A stretch of 64,000 nt of DNA. Origin: Morinoia aosen (Eukaryota; Arthropoda; Malacostraca; Amphipoda; Talitridae). A program made the position numbers and the translations under genes. The notes under the pieces were generated by a model that saw only the letters and a list, made by a program, of their open reading frames with translations, was not told where the DNA came from and made no database searches. Below are positions 45,013 through 57,535 of the stretch, piece by piece (within the stretch, counting starts at the first letter, position 1; the number at the start of each line of letters is the position of its first letter). The stretch covers positions 66,028,201-66,092,200 of the forward strand of contig CM059562.1 of NCBI GenBank assembly GCA_030386875.1. Direction: 5' to 3'.

Positions 45013-48000
45013 TTGATGAAAATATTTCATTAAATAAGGGTTGTTGTACAGGGAATCATCAGATAAAACGATAAAAATGTAATCAATTTTTTTACTCAAC
45101 TAGGCAAGACTTTGTAAATAGACACAGGAAGGCAACTCTATGCGCTGACGCGTTTTGTAGAAGAAATTCCTCATTCAAATAATGGAACCTACGTCCGCTG
45201 CTCTCGATGAGTGAAGCAAAACGTAAGTTCATGGTCATAGAACAATGTTTATTTCAGGACTTCTATATCTCTTAACAGACTTTTTTAGACCTCTTGCGCA
45301 CAAATAAAATGTGGATTCCTGAAATCTAGGTGTCATTTCGTGCATCAAAAACTAAGCATTCTCCACCTCTTCAGAAGCCTTTGTTCGAAATGGAATCATT
45401 TAAATGAGCTCATATGAGCTCAAAGCGTTATATTCGCATCGCTGTTACCGCATCAATAAAAGCAAGAGATTTTTACCACCTTGTAATTATAACAGTAATC
45501 AGGAATTCTTCATAATCACTCAAGTTGTCGGAAAACATTATTAATACTTTGAGAGCTTACCTTTTGATGATAGAGTAACGTTGCTATCCGATTAACAAAA
45601 GACCATAGATATTAAATTTATAAATTTCTCATAATTAAAATGTTTTCAAGTACATGGTAAAGATTAAATTTATACAATAATTTAGTACCGTGATACCTAA
45701 AATACTGACAATGTTCTAGTGTGATGTATTAATGACATTCATAGAATCATCCATTAGATATTGCCACAGGAAGTATCTTCAGAGTGAAATTGCGGTACTT
45801 TGAATGGGCAAAAACTATGGTCCGTTTGAGTGACCAGCCAAACTGAGCAGCTACATGGACTTCATAAGTTAGTGCATTACAGATCTTTATAAGAAGGTAG
45901 AACTTTGAGTGGCAATTGCACTGAAGAATCTTTCACCAATAGTAGCACGTATTCCTGACTTCTTCGTTTAATGCCTGGTGACAGTTTCACTCTTTAAGGT
46001 GGGTGTTTGAAATACTGCTACATTGTTATCACCTGAGAAAAATTTTTACAACATCCACAGAATGGAAAAACAATTTTATTAATATCTATAACCGAAGAAG
46101 AGGTCTGCCAATTTTAAAACTAAAATCACAACTTATTTAGTTTATATGCTCCTGTAACGGAACTGATTATAGCAGCCAACAACCCGCATTTCGCTCCTAA
46201 CTTAATTTTTTTATGAGCTCAAATTTTTCCACTGTCTTGCCACTGGCGTGGTTTATAATTATAGTGGGTTACAGGGGTCACAAACACAGGTCATCAAGAC
46301 AGGTACTGGAATTACCTCATCGCTCACGTAAGCAAGACAAATTGTCTCCACTGAATAGATGATGAATCTGGGGAGCTCGTCTCAATTTCTGCCCATTTGC
46401 AGTCGCTGGCCATATTCTGACTCGTTACTCTTGATTTGGATGCTGGGCCAGTCAGCCCCGCAGGCTAGGCTACAAGATGGCTCAATTCCACGGCTCGAGC
46501 TCCCCTGATAATCCAATTTCGCCAAGTTCACACAATCGCCCCAGCACAGGCCATGACTCGTGAATGATGCTTGGGATTGTTCGCAAAAGCGCAGACAGCG
46601 CAATCTGAACTGTTTTTGTTACCGGATTCATAATGAATTATGCTTGACCGTCCAGAAGAAGCTGTGATATTGAGCATACTTTGGCATGGCTTCACACAAC
46701 CGCTGCGCAAAAAAAAATCTTACTTTTGTATTGTCACTGTTCTCCCAATTAAGTCATCGGGCTATTTTTCGGAGTTTTCGATGACTCTTGAGAGATTGTA
46801 TCACTAGTATAACAGTTTCTCAAACGAGATTTGAGTTTATTATTTTGCACGCGAGTGAAATTAAAAAAATAAAATCGATTTTTTCACGTCAGTCCCGCAA
46901 TAAAATAGTGCTGCATGCGCTTAAGCGAGGTAAAATGTAATTTCCGTTGAGTTTGGTTTGGTCCGATCATTATTGTGCCAATATTCGTAGCACTACCTTG
47001 CGCAATTTTCTCTTGATAACTGTACAAGCATGTTATTCACATATTTCTCCTCAGCTTGTTTTCAAATTTTCGTCCATCACAGCCCTTTGATTTAATTATG
47101 AAATACATACATCAGTGGCTCATTTTGGTAACCGCCAAGCTTTAAAAAAAATCTTCTATTTTGACGTAAAGTAAGAAAATAGGTCAGCGTTTCAAGCCAG
47201 TTCAATTGATTTAAAAAGATTCCGAGTACATGCTTTGATACGGAAGTATCAGCTTCAGAATTTGAGCTTCCAAGAAAGTCACGTTACTCTGAATGATGTC
47301 ATTTAATTGAGTTCTGAAAAATCAAAAGAGCAAGAGGGAAGGGACGTATATCTACGTGAAATATTTCACAGAGTTTTTCATTTCCATCGCCGCATCGTGG
47401 TTAATGAGTCAGAATGATGAAAGTTGAAGAGAGGTAGTGACCTAAAATTTCTCTGCAGGCGGATTTATTCCGTTTAAAATGTCAATTTGAATGGAGTAAG
47501 GGAAGACCTTAGCTGTGAGATGAAAGCTGTCTGCCAAAGTAAAAGTTCACGAAGAATTTTAGTATAATTTTTAACTAAAGGTTTTTTGCTCGTGTAGTGT
47601 ATAAGTAGAATAAAAAATGACTGGGCATGAGCCGCAGAGCATACTTCGTGCAGTTATACCAACGTTACAGAATGCATTACAAAGCTATTTTTGCACGGAA
47701 AGAACTCAGCGCAAAGTAAATAAGGCCGTTGTGTGGCATCTATTTGGAGAGGCTTCGAGTCAAGAGGACTGAAAATATTGAACTTCTCATTGGCTTAGTT
47801 CATGAAACTTCTAGAGCAAAGTTAATATTCAAAGAAATACCTCTTCTGCAATCATTTCTGAAGTTAAAATATTTATTGTGTAGTGATTTGAGGGGGAAAG
47901 TTTGAATAATTTGTCAGCTTCAAGTTCAGGGTTATTTCAGTAATTTCTGAGAAACTGCATGCCCTGAAAATATTTTTAAAATTGCATAAAATATACGATA

Positions 48001-51000
48001 CTTTCCTATTAAGAGAAATTTTGAGTATATATGTGGGAATGACATGATTAAATGTTACCAGTCTAATGACATATGCGTACGAATTACCTAAAATTACATA
48101 ATTATTTCTTCAATGTCAAGGGAAGATAAATCCCCGAGTAAGCAAATAAATTCAGCTCTGTATTATTTCAAAGTCTTGCGGTACTGTAATTGTAAAATGG
48201 GTGTTGTGTTATAATTATTCTTTTGTGTGAAACCTCACCTATGAGAGTTACAAATGGTATTATCGCTGAAAAATAGTCAACAACTTGCAATGGAGCAATT
48301 CATCTTATTGACGGGAAGACGATGTGCACAGAGAACGTACAACGTACGCAAGCAGTTAATGATCTACGGTGTTTTAAATATATAACCTGTAATGTATTTA
48401 TTATGAGAAAAATTTCCAATATTTTGTTTATGTTTTTTTTAACTAATAAAGTTTAAAGTTAGCTCTAGTTTGGTGTAGTTTTCTAGCATTATTCTTCAAA
48501 TTTAGGCATAGGCAGTTTTCTGCAATATAAGCATTCAAACTCGGAAGGTTTTCAGAGTACGAGTACATCGTGCGACAGTATATGCATCAACATGACTCTC
48601 TAAAGTAAGAGAAGATTAACATTTTTATTTTCACTTAATTCTGCCAGTAAGCGGTGAAAAATTCTACTGACTGGTACAAGGCCTTCGTTTAACGTAGAGG
48701 TGTTTAAAACAATACGTTGTGAAAAATTCCTCTAAACATGCATGAAGTACGAGCATTTGATCATCGTCAAAACCCTCAATCGCATGTCGAATTCTGATTC
48801 ATTTCAGTGGAAAATCTACATTTTCGTGAATGAGGTCAAATTCTGTTTGAAATTACTGCGAAGTGAAAATCTCTTAGTAAAGGAGAGCACCTTTTTAAGC
48901 CATTGACTCATGTTCCAATGAGTAAAACGTAATTTTTAGCACTCGGGAGCAGAAAATTTCTTAAATACACAATTAAATATACCGGAATATTACTTCCTCA
49001 TGAATATTTGCCTAGGATTAAATGTAAATTGAGTTTCACAACATCCAGATGTATTGATTTTGAGATGTTTTTGCCAAGCTTAATTCTGCTCAAAGCTTGA
49101 GAGCTCCAATGCCTGCGGACTGTAAGCTTTCAAATATTTTATGAAGTCAATGGGCAAATTTATGAATGTATGAGTGGAAAATATTCCCAAACAATATTGA
49201 TATCTTTTGCAGCATATTCTTTGTTAGCAGAAGTGTTTGAGCATCTATTCTGTCATTTATATATTGAAGACCTGCAATTATTGATGAGTAGAAAATTTAT
49301 CCTACTTCCGAAAGAATGCCGTCTTCATATTTTTTAACTTCATACGCCCTCGTTCGTCAATCTTTTTAGAACATTTCCTCACGACTATTTAATTCAACTG
49401 TGAAATTACATAGTTTGGCAGCTAACAAAAGCGTGGCCTTTCTGTTGAATTTTATGGGATAGATATGAAATCGGAATCTTTTTGGAACGCCCTGCGATTC
49501 CTCATGTCCAATTTTCGAGCATAATCTCAATACCGAATTCGGCCACGTGGAAGCACATGTTACGCACATGATAGAAAAACCTCTATTTTTGGAGAAGGAA
49601 AACAATTTATTATATTATAGTCACTCCACGAGGGCGACGTTTGTTTTTCTAAGCTTCCATCACTCCTATAAAACGCAGACTTGTGTATCTACACTGTGTC
49701 CGCAAAAAATGTTCACACTCTTTGAATGCTCACAATTCAAATATTTTGTTTCAATGTAGGCATTTGTTGACTTTGATACCAAGTAAAAGAACATTAAATT
49801 CAAAAGAATAAAATTTCACGCAGGGAACTTTAGTTGTATTTTAATAAAACAAAAATACAAGGGTTATCGTCAATTCAATTTTGCCACATCCTATATAGTT
49901 TAGTTTCTGTTCGTCTTGCTAAAAATTTCTTCTGCAAACTGGCTGTGACGAATCTGTCTCTCCATTGTGACGGAACTTTTCTGGTATATTTAAAGGTCAA
50001 GACATGAAAGCGCGTAGAGCGTGGTGTAAAATCTTAATAATTTTCTATTATTCCTAATTTTTCCGACCACAGTCTAAGTTTAATTTTTAAAGTCAAAACT
50101 TTGTTCGAAAAGATATTAGAACCCAAGAAGCCTAAGCCTCAGATTAGGTAATATTTTTGAAATTAATATTTTGTGCAAATGACTTTTACGTATTAGCTAA
50201 TTAAGGTTTTTGCTCCATTTTCAGCAACTTTTTCATGAGAGCTGTCTGGATTTTGAGGCCTTACATTTTGATTAAAATCATTCATCATTATTTGAGCGAC
50301 GTTTTTTTGAAAGACTGCTCGTATTAATTAATTCGGATGAAATGCTAATGCTCAAAAATTAGTTTTATAGTCACATTCGCTTGGTTCTTCGGCAATATTA
50401 ATTGTCTAAATTTACTGTTAAGTTATTGCTCAAATCTTTTATCAGTGTTTGTAAGTTAATATTTAGATTTATTTGGCGGCATTCTTTAAATGCAGACGTT
50501 ATTCTTCTAGGCATCGTTTCATACTTGAAAGCATTCACTTTTTCAATAACTTAGATGTCACCGGCGCCATGGGTTGCATCACCTACTTGTCGTACGACAC
50601 TCCCATCAACACCTTAAAACTCTCCACAGGGCTAAGCTTTCTTCTATTGGTGAACAAAACATTTGTCCGCCAAACAAGGTTTCTCACGTTCCTTCAAAAT
50701 AGAGGAATTTTTGTTCCGACAGAACGAACGATTTCCAGAATTTTTCAAGTTTGTTCTTGTTTCAGAATTTTTCTAGGTTGAAAATTTTTAAGATAGAATT
50801 CATCAATCCACGTCCCTATCATTTCTTTGATGATAATGAGAATAAAACCTCATTTATGAGATTTGATCATATAGTGCCCATTGTTAGGTTGAACGTTCTC
50901 TTTTTAAATTATTTACCATTGGCATATTCATTACAAATTCCGTTGCCCTTAACTATTCAAGCCCTCCTCTTTGGGAAATTCTGACTATATTAGGAGCGAA

Positions 51001-51130
51001 AACGTCTTCGTGAATATTTAATTGCAAACTATGAGTTGTTAGAATTTTATTTAATGTTCTGAACAGTAGAAATTAATTTTAGAAGTGAACCTTGGTAAAA
51101 CTAGTTATAAAATGGTAATTTTAACCATAT
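45013..51130. other. No gene found
   Basis: AT-rich with chance frames. A GC-richer patch at 46380-46570 has an open minus-strand frame but no recognisable protein or splice context. Confidence 0.5.
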
Positions 51131-51172
51131 GTGGAAAACATTTCTGGTAAAGTGGAAAATATTTCTGGTAAA
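51131..51172 (+). repeat. 21-bp tandem repeat, 2 copies
   Basis: GTGGAAAACATTTCTGGTAA plus A occurs twice in a row, one difference. Confidence 0.9.
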
Positions 51173-52016
51173 GTTTTTTAATGGAACTTATCTTGTTAAG
51201 TTTGCTGATGTTTATTAATGAAACATATTTTACCGGGCTAAACAGAAGAAATAAGTGCAATTTCTTCATACACAGAAAATTTAACATCTAAAAATTGCTT
51301 GTTTATTCTTAAATATAATGCGCCCCTCTGCATCCAATACCCTTAGAAGGCACTCTAAATAATTGCTCCAACTGAATGGATCTCTTATATAAATTATTTT
51401 CCAGCAGCCCACACCATTGCTGCCTACATCTTATTCGGCGCACGATTCAATCATCTCCCAAAATAATGTGAGGAGACTCAAATTTTGCCGAAAAATTTCT
51501 GAGGTCGCATAAATCATGATATCGTTTTGCTTTCAGGAGCGTCTTTCAAACACTTCGTCTGAAGAGAAATTGATTCGTGCAACACAATGGTTTTCATCTT
51601 CAGAAATTACAGCTTTTACTTTGTAACCTTGTAATGTAAAGTGAATCTACAAAGCTGTGAGAATCTTTTGTCTTCAGATTATTCTCTAGGCTGCGTGTAA
51701 AAAAGTGTATTCTAAATTCTCAAAATTTTGTAGACTAACTCGGCTCAATGTGATAAACGGAGCTGAGATTTTAGATTATTTAATTCTTCTTTTGCACTCC
51801 ACAGTCAAGTTCTTTGTTCCATCTAACTTTGTCCATGGATAAAGGATATTGATGTTTTATTTCAATCAAGCCTGAAACGTCTCATCTTGTACATTAGTTT
51901 TCAAATGCCCTATTACTAAGATCAGGATGCATTGACGGTTATCACTTGTCAAGCCGGTACCCATTTCCGACACCTGAAGAATTGTGGTTGAGTTCTCTTT
52001 TTTCCCAACGCTGATA

Positions 52017-52101
52017 ATCACCGGGCGGCACTGCCGGGATACGAACTACCGAAACCTTCTCGTGAAAGGTGCACGCTCTTAACTACTCGTCCACGGTGAC
52101 C
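52017..52101 (-). repeat. tRNA-derived module (SINE head or tRNA pseudogene)
   Basis: Read on the minus strand, GGACGAGTAGTTAAGAGCG is a good Pol III A box/D arm of the Ser/Leu-like type, and GTTCGTATCCC 30 bases later is a near-consensus B box. A 5-bp ACCTT/AAGGT stem with a 7-base loop sits where the anticodon arm would be, but U33 is replaced by C and the T stem is damaged. It is therefore not a working tRNA gene; a tRNA-derived SINE is the likely source. It lies inside the 65-bp array. Confidence 0.5.
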
Positions 52102-52109
52102 ATGGTAAT

Positions 52110-52280
52110 ATATTAATTCTTCTTTGTGCACCACTGTTGAGTGTTTCTTTCTCTAACGCTGTCAGTGGGGTTATAGTAATTCATCTATTTGCTCCACAGC
52201 TGAGCCTTTGTTTGGTCTAATGCTGCCAATGGTATTATATTAATTGTTCTTTGTGCTCTATAGTCGAGTCTTTGTAGAGC
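52110..52280 (+). repeat. 65-bp tandem repeat, ~2.6 copies, with outliers upstream
   Basis: Copies start at TAATTCTTCTTTG (52113), TAATTCATCTATTTG (52177) and TAATTGTTCTTTG (52240). Each runs through a GCWCCACAG-like block, GAGTCTTTGTTT-like block and AACGCTGTCAGTGG-like block. More diverged relatives are visible at 51780-51835 and 51985-52015, so the array was once longer and is interrupted by the tRNA-like module. Confidence 0.75.
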
Positions 52281-55200
52281 AAGCTGAAGAAAATTTCTTT
52301 AGGGTTGGCAGCTTCAATTTAGAAACTGTAGCTTGCATACCTCGCATCAAGTTTGTAGTATGTCTTCTCCAAACAAAGAAAAAATGTATGAGTTTCGCTC
52401 ACGCTGCAACATTTTTTTCCATAATATCAAAATTAATTAGGGATTATGCTTATTTACAATGGAGAAAATGAACGACTCTCAGTTCTGTATTGTGTAGGTA
52501 TGTTTACGTATAAGTAGGTGTTACATCAGAAATCATTAAACTTGCTCGGATTTAGACTTAACCTGCAATAACATTTCATCGGAAATTTTTCAACGCTTAT
52601 AACACATTTCCTCCTTGTCACGAAAATAATAACGGGCTTATGAAAAGATTTATGATGCTTTTAAAAGCCCCAGGTATTTGAGGCTTAATTGTTGGTACCG
52701 CCATCGCTGACTGAAACTGATGAATGATCAAGTAGTACGTTCATGAATTCTTCCACCAAATGTTTTGAACGACTAATAACAAATTGCTGTTTATTAAAGA
52801 TGTTGCATAGGTACAGTTTGCTGCAGTCCACATGCTCGTCGATCGAGTTCCCCCTTTCATCTCAAGAAGCAACAACTTTTGTGCAGGAGAAGGAAAAATG
52901 CTTTAAAATACATGGGATGCCACGCAATAATTTCACAGTGGCAAGTCGATGAATCGTCGCTGAAGTACCCAGTTTTGTGCATATAACATTCTTGATGTTT
53001 TTCGTAATAATTCTTTTCATTCGTTCGTAATCTTTACTCAATTCATTGTTCTGGTGCAGGCAGTTTAATTTCCGTTGATAATTACGATGATCTTACGCTT
53101 ATAGATGCGCCAATGGCTATGAGGATAGAAAACATAGTAATCTGGTGTGCGAACCCGTGATGAATGTTAGGGTTTCATTTCATCCTATATCAGGAATAAT
53201 TTTCAAGTTAAACTCTTGAATGCACTGCCGAAAGCCATTGGTCAATGTTGTTCCAATGAACAGCCTGACTTCCAATTGAAAACACGTCTTCTAATTCATT
53301 AGGCCAAGCCATGGAAGCCTGATGTCTCTTTGATAGTTTAAATTTCTATTGTACACAGTCTGTTTCCCCATTTAGAATAATAACAAAATTATGTTGAAAG
53401 AATGCTTTGTCTGAAACTACTAGTTCAGAAATGTTCGCATTCTCTGCCCTTTTCCGAAGAACAATAACAATTCAAACGACTCTAAATTAACACTGTATAA
53501 TCTGAGACAAAGCTTATTCTTGATAGTAAGTTTTAGCTGTACTAGAATAGCTTGATTTATTCACTACTAAAAGACCTGTTCTTCCAAGCTGGTCGTTTAT
53601 TAATCCGTGAAAAAACTTGTCTGAAAAATTCGATAGCGGCAATCACACAGTAGAGATTGGCTGATAACTCAGTTTCTAAACTAAATTCGTTAATACGACT
53701 TCGAAATTAATTACGCCGCTCAAAAATTCATGGAAATTTATGGCACGCTATTAAGAATTCAAGTTATTTGCAAAAAACTCTATTTACAAACTGTAAGTTT
53801 TGGATTCACACATCGTGATCATTTTAAGCGTTCAATTTAGGCTACAGATCTTTTTAATCATTATTAAAAAATCAGGAACATAATAAGCTTTGCGTATTCA
53901 GATACAAGGTAAACTGAAAGAAAAATAACGATAATTCGGGCAAAAGTAGTAATAGTAATAAAACAGTGAAAACTTTTAGAGGATTCATTGTATTCCAAGC
54001 ACAAAACTTTGAAAAAAGTCACTAAAATAACTTATGAAATATTCTGTTAACCTAAAAATTTTCTTTTCATTTTCTTTACAAGTTTGTTAAGTGAATGAAA
54101 GAGAACTCTGGATCGCTGTCAATTACAAGCTTTTAATTTGCAGCGCTGTCAATAACGAATGATTGTGGAGAAGTGCTTTTAGTTAATTGTTTTTCACGAC
54201 ATCTTCTCAACACGAATCGCATGATTAGAAGGCAGTCTCAATTACTCAATTAACCTATATTTACGTGCAACAAACGCACTCTTTTCCTTCTAAGTCAAAG
54301 GCCTCATGGAAAATTGTAGAAAACGAAAAAATGAAACTATAATTTTGGGTACACAAAGGCGTATATCGCCTTTTATATCATTCATTACTACGATGTACTA
54401 GAGTCCTACAAATACGGTGAGCTTCTTCCCCAAATGTGAGAGATAGACCATTATTAAAACTATGTAGTTGAAACTGCTATTGGGATTGGAGAATTTTCAT
54501 GCTGCCAAATTTAACAATGAATTTGCTTTCACAAAACATTGCCCATACCAAAAATAGAAATTTTGCAGCAGTCTCAATTTTAGAGTGCTGCAGTTCCTCC
54601 CACCCCGTGGGAACAAATACAATGAAACAATTTCCTAGAAGCTAAAGATCTTTCACAGATTCCTTCATTTCTCAATCTAATAAATAATTGGAAGAAAAAA
54701 CACTCAAGAATCTCGCTTGCGTGTGAGCAGTTCGAAGCGTTTTTTACTACTTCACGAATTAATTACTTTGCACTCTGATGATGTTACCACATGCGCACCC
54801 TTAGATGCACCGTGAACTCAATCCCGTTCATGAATAATAACAGCCCTGCGGAGATAACAGTTAGAAATCATTGAGCTAATACTGATATTTCAATTGAATC
54901 CCTTCAAATTTACGTGCATTTCTGGCAGAGTGCAAAACCAATTGCAAATTTGAAAGTTTTAACTTTAATCTTAGTTTGGACATTTTGAAAGAGTGTTCAC
55001 AGACTATTTGCTTGGCAGTGGATAACGAGTTAAACAAAGGTCTAACTCTTCTGCGGAAGACCTTTAAGACAATACGGTGGAAGATAGACATGTGATATTT
55101 TGTGAGTCTAAGAAAAATGAAAATTCTTCACAAATTGAAAGGATATTCGTCGTGTAAAAATTGGAGGCCCTGGTGGCATCATTGATCGCAGACCCCGAAA

Positions 55201-56997
55201 TTCAGTTCCAAGGTCTCTGCTTCGGAAATAAAATAGTGCATTTGAACTTTAGCCAGCGTTATAAGTAGAATCGATAAAGTGACGCTTAAAGGAACTAAAG
55301 CACTTGGAATTTAGCACATGGCATCGACTCTACTGAATCCACAACCTGCAGCAGCTTTGAAAGAGGCGTAGAAAGAGTAAACACGCTCAGGTCGAGGTTC
55401 CTGGGGCAATTTGTGAGAATAAGATCACATTTTGATGGCGACAGCTCTTACATGACCCAACATGCCTTGCACAAAATTGAATTATATCATTTAATTACTC
55501 AGTTTCCAGTGTGTATTCGCTTTTCTAATTTCAAAACTAAACTGTATGGCAAAGGAAGTATTTCAGTTTCAGAAGAAGTTTCTCAGTTTTCGCACTGTGA
55601 AAGTGTTTATGTTAGGTTTACAGGAGTGTTGGATTCGCGTTATTTGAAAGCGAGGAGACAATCTAAGTAAAATATTCGGGTAACTCACATGCATTTCCAA
55701 GCCCCTATTTCCGAATACAGTTACTGTTTGTACACTGGTCTGTCGAGTCCCGTAAGAGTTGAAAATGAGGTAAGAGGGGACATTTACAGCATGAAAACAC
55801 GAGCGTCATTTTGTGGACGTCTGAAGACGCACGTCGAGTTCAGCTTCGGACAACAATATTGGCCGCTATTTTCATTCATTTTACATCAACAAGCAGTTCA
55901 CAGGACTCCCGTCAAAGTGCATAACTAAGTCGTAACATAATGGGTTTGATGGATTAGGCAAAATTTTTCATTTCCAGCAACACGTCAATTTTGTAAATGG
56001 AACAATGTTTTAATGCAAAGATAGACCACCAACCCAAATGAGAACGTTCCTGACTTCGAGGAGATTTGTAAATAGTAAAGCGGATTTATTGCTACGATAA
56101 GTTCACAAATCATTGCAAACTGGATTTACGATGGATAACTTTTTCACAGCATTTTCAGAGGGCGCGAGATGAAGACTACCTTTGATCATCGTGTCAGCGT
56201 CATCGCGCTACAACACGCATGGCTCACGCGTTGATCCAATATGCTCTTTGATGCTGTGGTCCGTTACTCTGGAAGACTTCAATTTTTCGGAACCCTTTTT
56301 TGCCCCCAAACCTGGGCGAAGCCTAAAGAACTTCGAGACCTCCTATGTTTGGGTTACCGTTTTTTATTGTCTTGAGTAACAATATATTTTTTAATTCAAA
56401 GCATTCTGTCATCGGTAAAATTGTGCAAAAAACTGAGCAAATATTAGCCTCGGAATCTTTTCACTACGTAGCACTTTCGTCAAAAAAATTGAAGGTGTGT
56501 ACGAAAAAATGAAGGGCCACATTTATCAACTCCTTTTTACTGTTGTAGTTCAATTTGGGATTCGAAATATCGACGAAACAGTTTTTACAGATGAGTAATT
56601 GTCAAACAAAGAGACCTATTGCGATATCCACTCAAACCATGGACACGCATTAATAAGACACCTCAATAGCAAGTTTTTCACTTCGTCTACTAGTCACGCT
56701 GTAAAATCGCGACTAAATATTTCTCTGGTTTACAATATTGCTTGATTATTATTTCTTCTCTCGAGTGTACTGATGGAGAAACAATGCTGCCTCAAAATTA
56801 CCAGCTGATACGCGCTCTTGCCAGGCTAATCTTTCCAGATGCAAGCTTGTCATTTTAAAGCATTTCAGTTGTTGTAGAAGATAAACTGAGCAAATGCACT
56901 GCAAATGAGAGTTATTCGATTTCAACTACTTAAAGAAAAGGGAATAATGTACTCACTCTGAACTGGAAATTCTTCAAAGTAATTATTGGCGGCCTTT
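52281..56997. other. No gene found
   Basis: AT-rich. Short open frames at 55413-55928 and 56182-56379 are not recognised and lack splice context. Confidence 0.5.
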
Positions 56998-57045
56998 GAG
57001 GTGCCTCATGGGCGGCGGTTCGAACCTCATTTTTCATCGGTATGA
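56998..57045 (+). repeat. Possible second tRNA-derived SINE fragment
   Basis: GGTTCGAACC at 57017-57026 matches the Pol III B box fully. The preceding GC-rich 25 bases look like a tRNA anticodon region, but no convincing A box was found, so this may be a 5'-truncated SINE or chance. Confidence 0.3.
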
Positions 57046-57204
57046 GAAGAGTCGACGTTGTGCGGAGTCTCTTTCTTCAGAAATTCCCTAGAGAAAATAA
57101 TAGAGAGGAGAAAAAACCCCCCAAATGTTTATTTCCAAGTTGCCACATGAGATACATGCCAACATATTGGCTTTTAAAAGTTTCTTAATATAGGACATCC
57201 TAAA

Positions 57205-57535
57205 ACAAATGTTCCATACCAGGAGTACTAATTGACTAATCATCCGAGGTGTACAAGTAGATAAGCCATACGAGGCATAATCATAGACAAACTATACGAG
57301 GTGTACTAATAGACAAACTATCAGAGGTGTTAAAGTAGACAGACCATACGAGGCATATTAATTGACAAAATATACGAGGAGTACTAATAGACAAACCATT
57401 CGTGGTGAGCTAGTAGTCTAACAAAAGTTCTATACTAGGAGTACTAATTGACAAACCATCCGAGGTGTACAAATAGATATACAAAATATACGAGGCGTAC
57501 TAATAGACAAACCATACGTGGCGCGCCAATAGTCT
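57205..57535 (+). repeat. Diverged ~26-bp tandem array with ~216-bp higher-order repeat
   Basis: About twelve units built on ACGAGGTGTACTAATAGACA plus AACCAT vary in ATTGAC/ATAGAC and CGAGG/CGTGG. The whole block repeats: ACAAATGTTCCATACCAGGA at 57205 recurs as ACAAAAGTTCTATACTAGGA at 57421, each followed by the same order of variants. The units are degenerate and there are no conserved spacers, so this is a satellite and not a CRISPR array. Confidence 0.85.

Noticed and set aside
55413..55928. Two consecutive plus-strand frames of 85 and 79 codons
   Set aside because: No recognisable motif, no shared frame, no splice sites joining them.
57205..57535. CRISPR-like regular repeat
   Set aside because: Units are degenerate and contiguous, with no unique spacers, in a clearly eukaryotic context.
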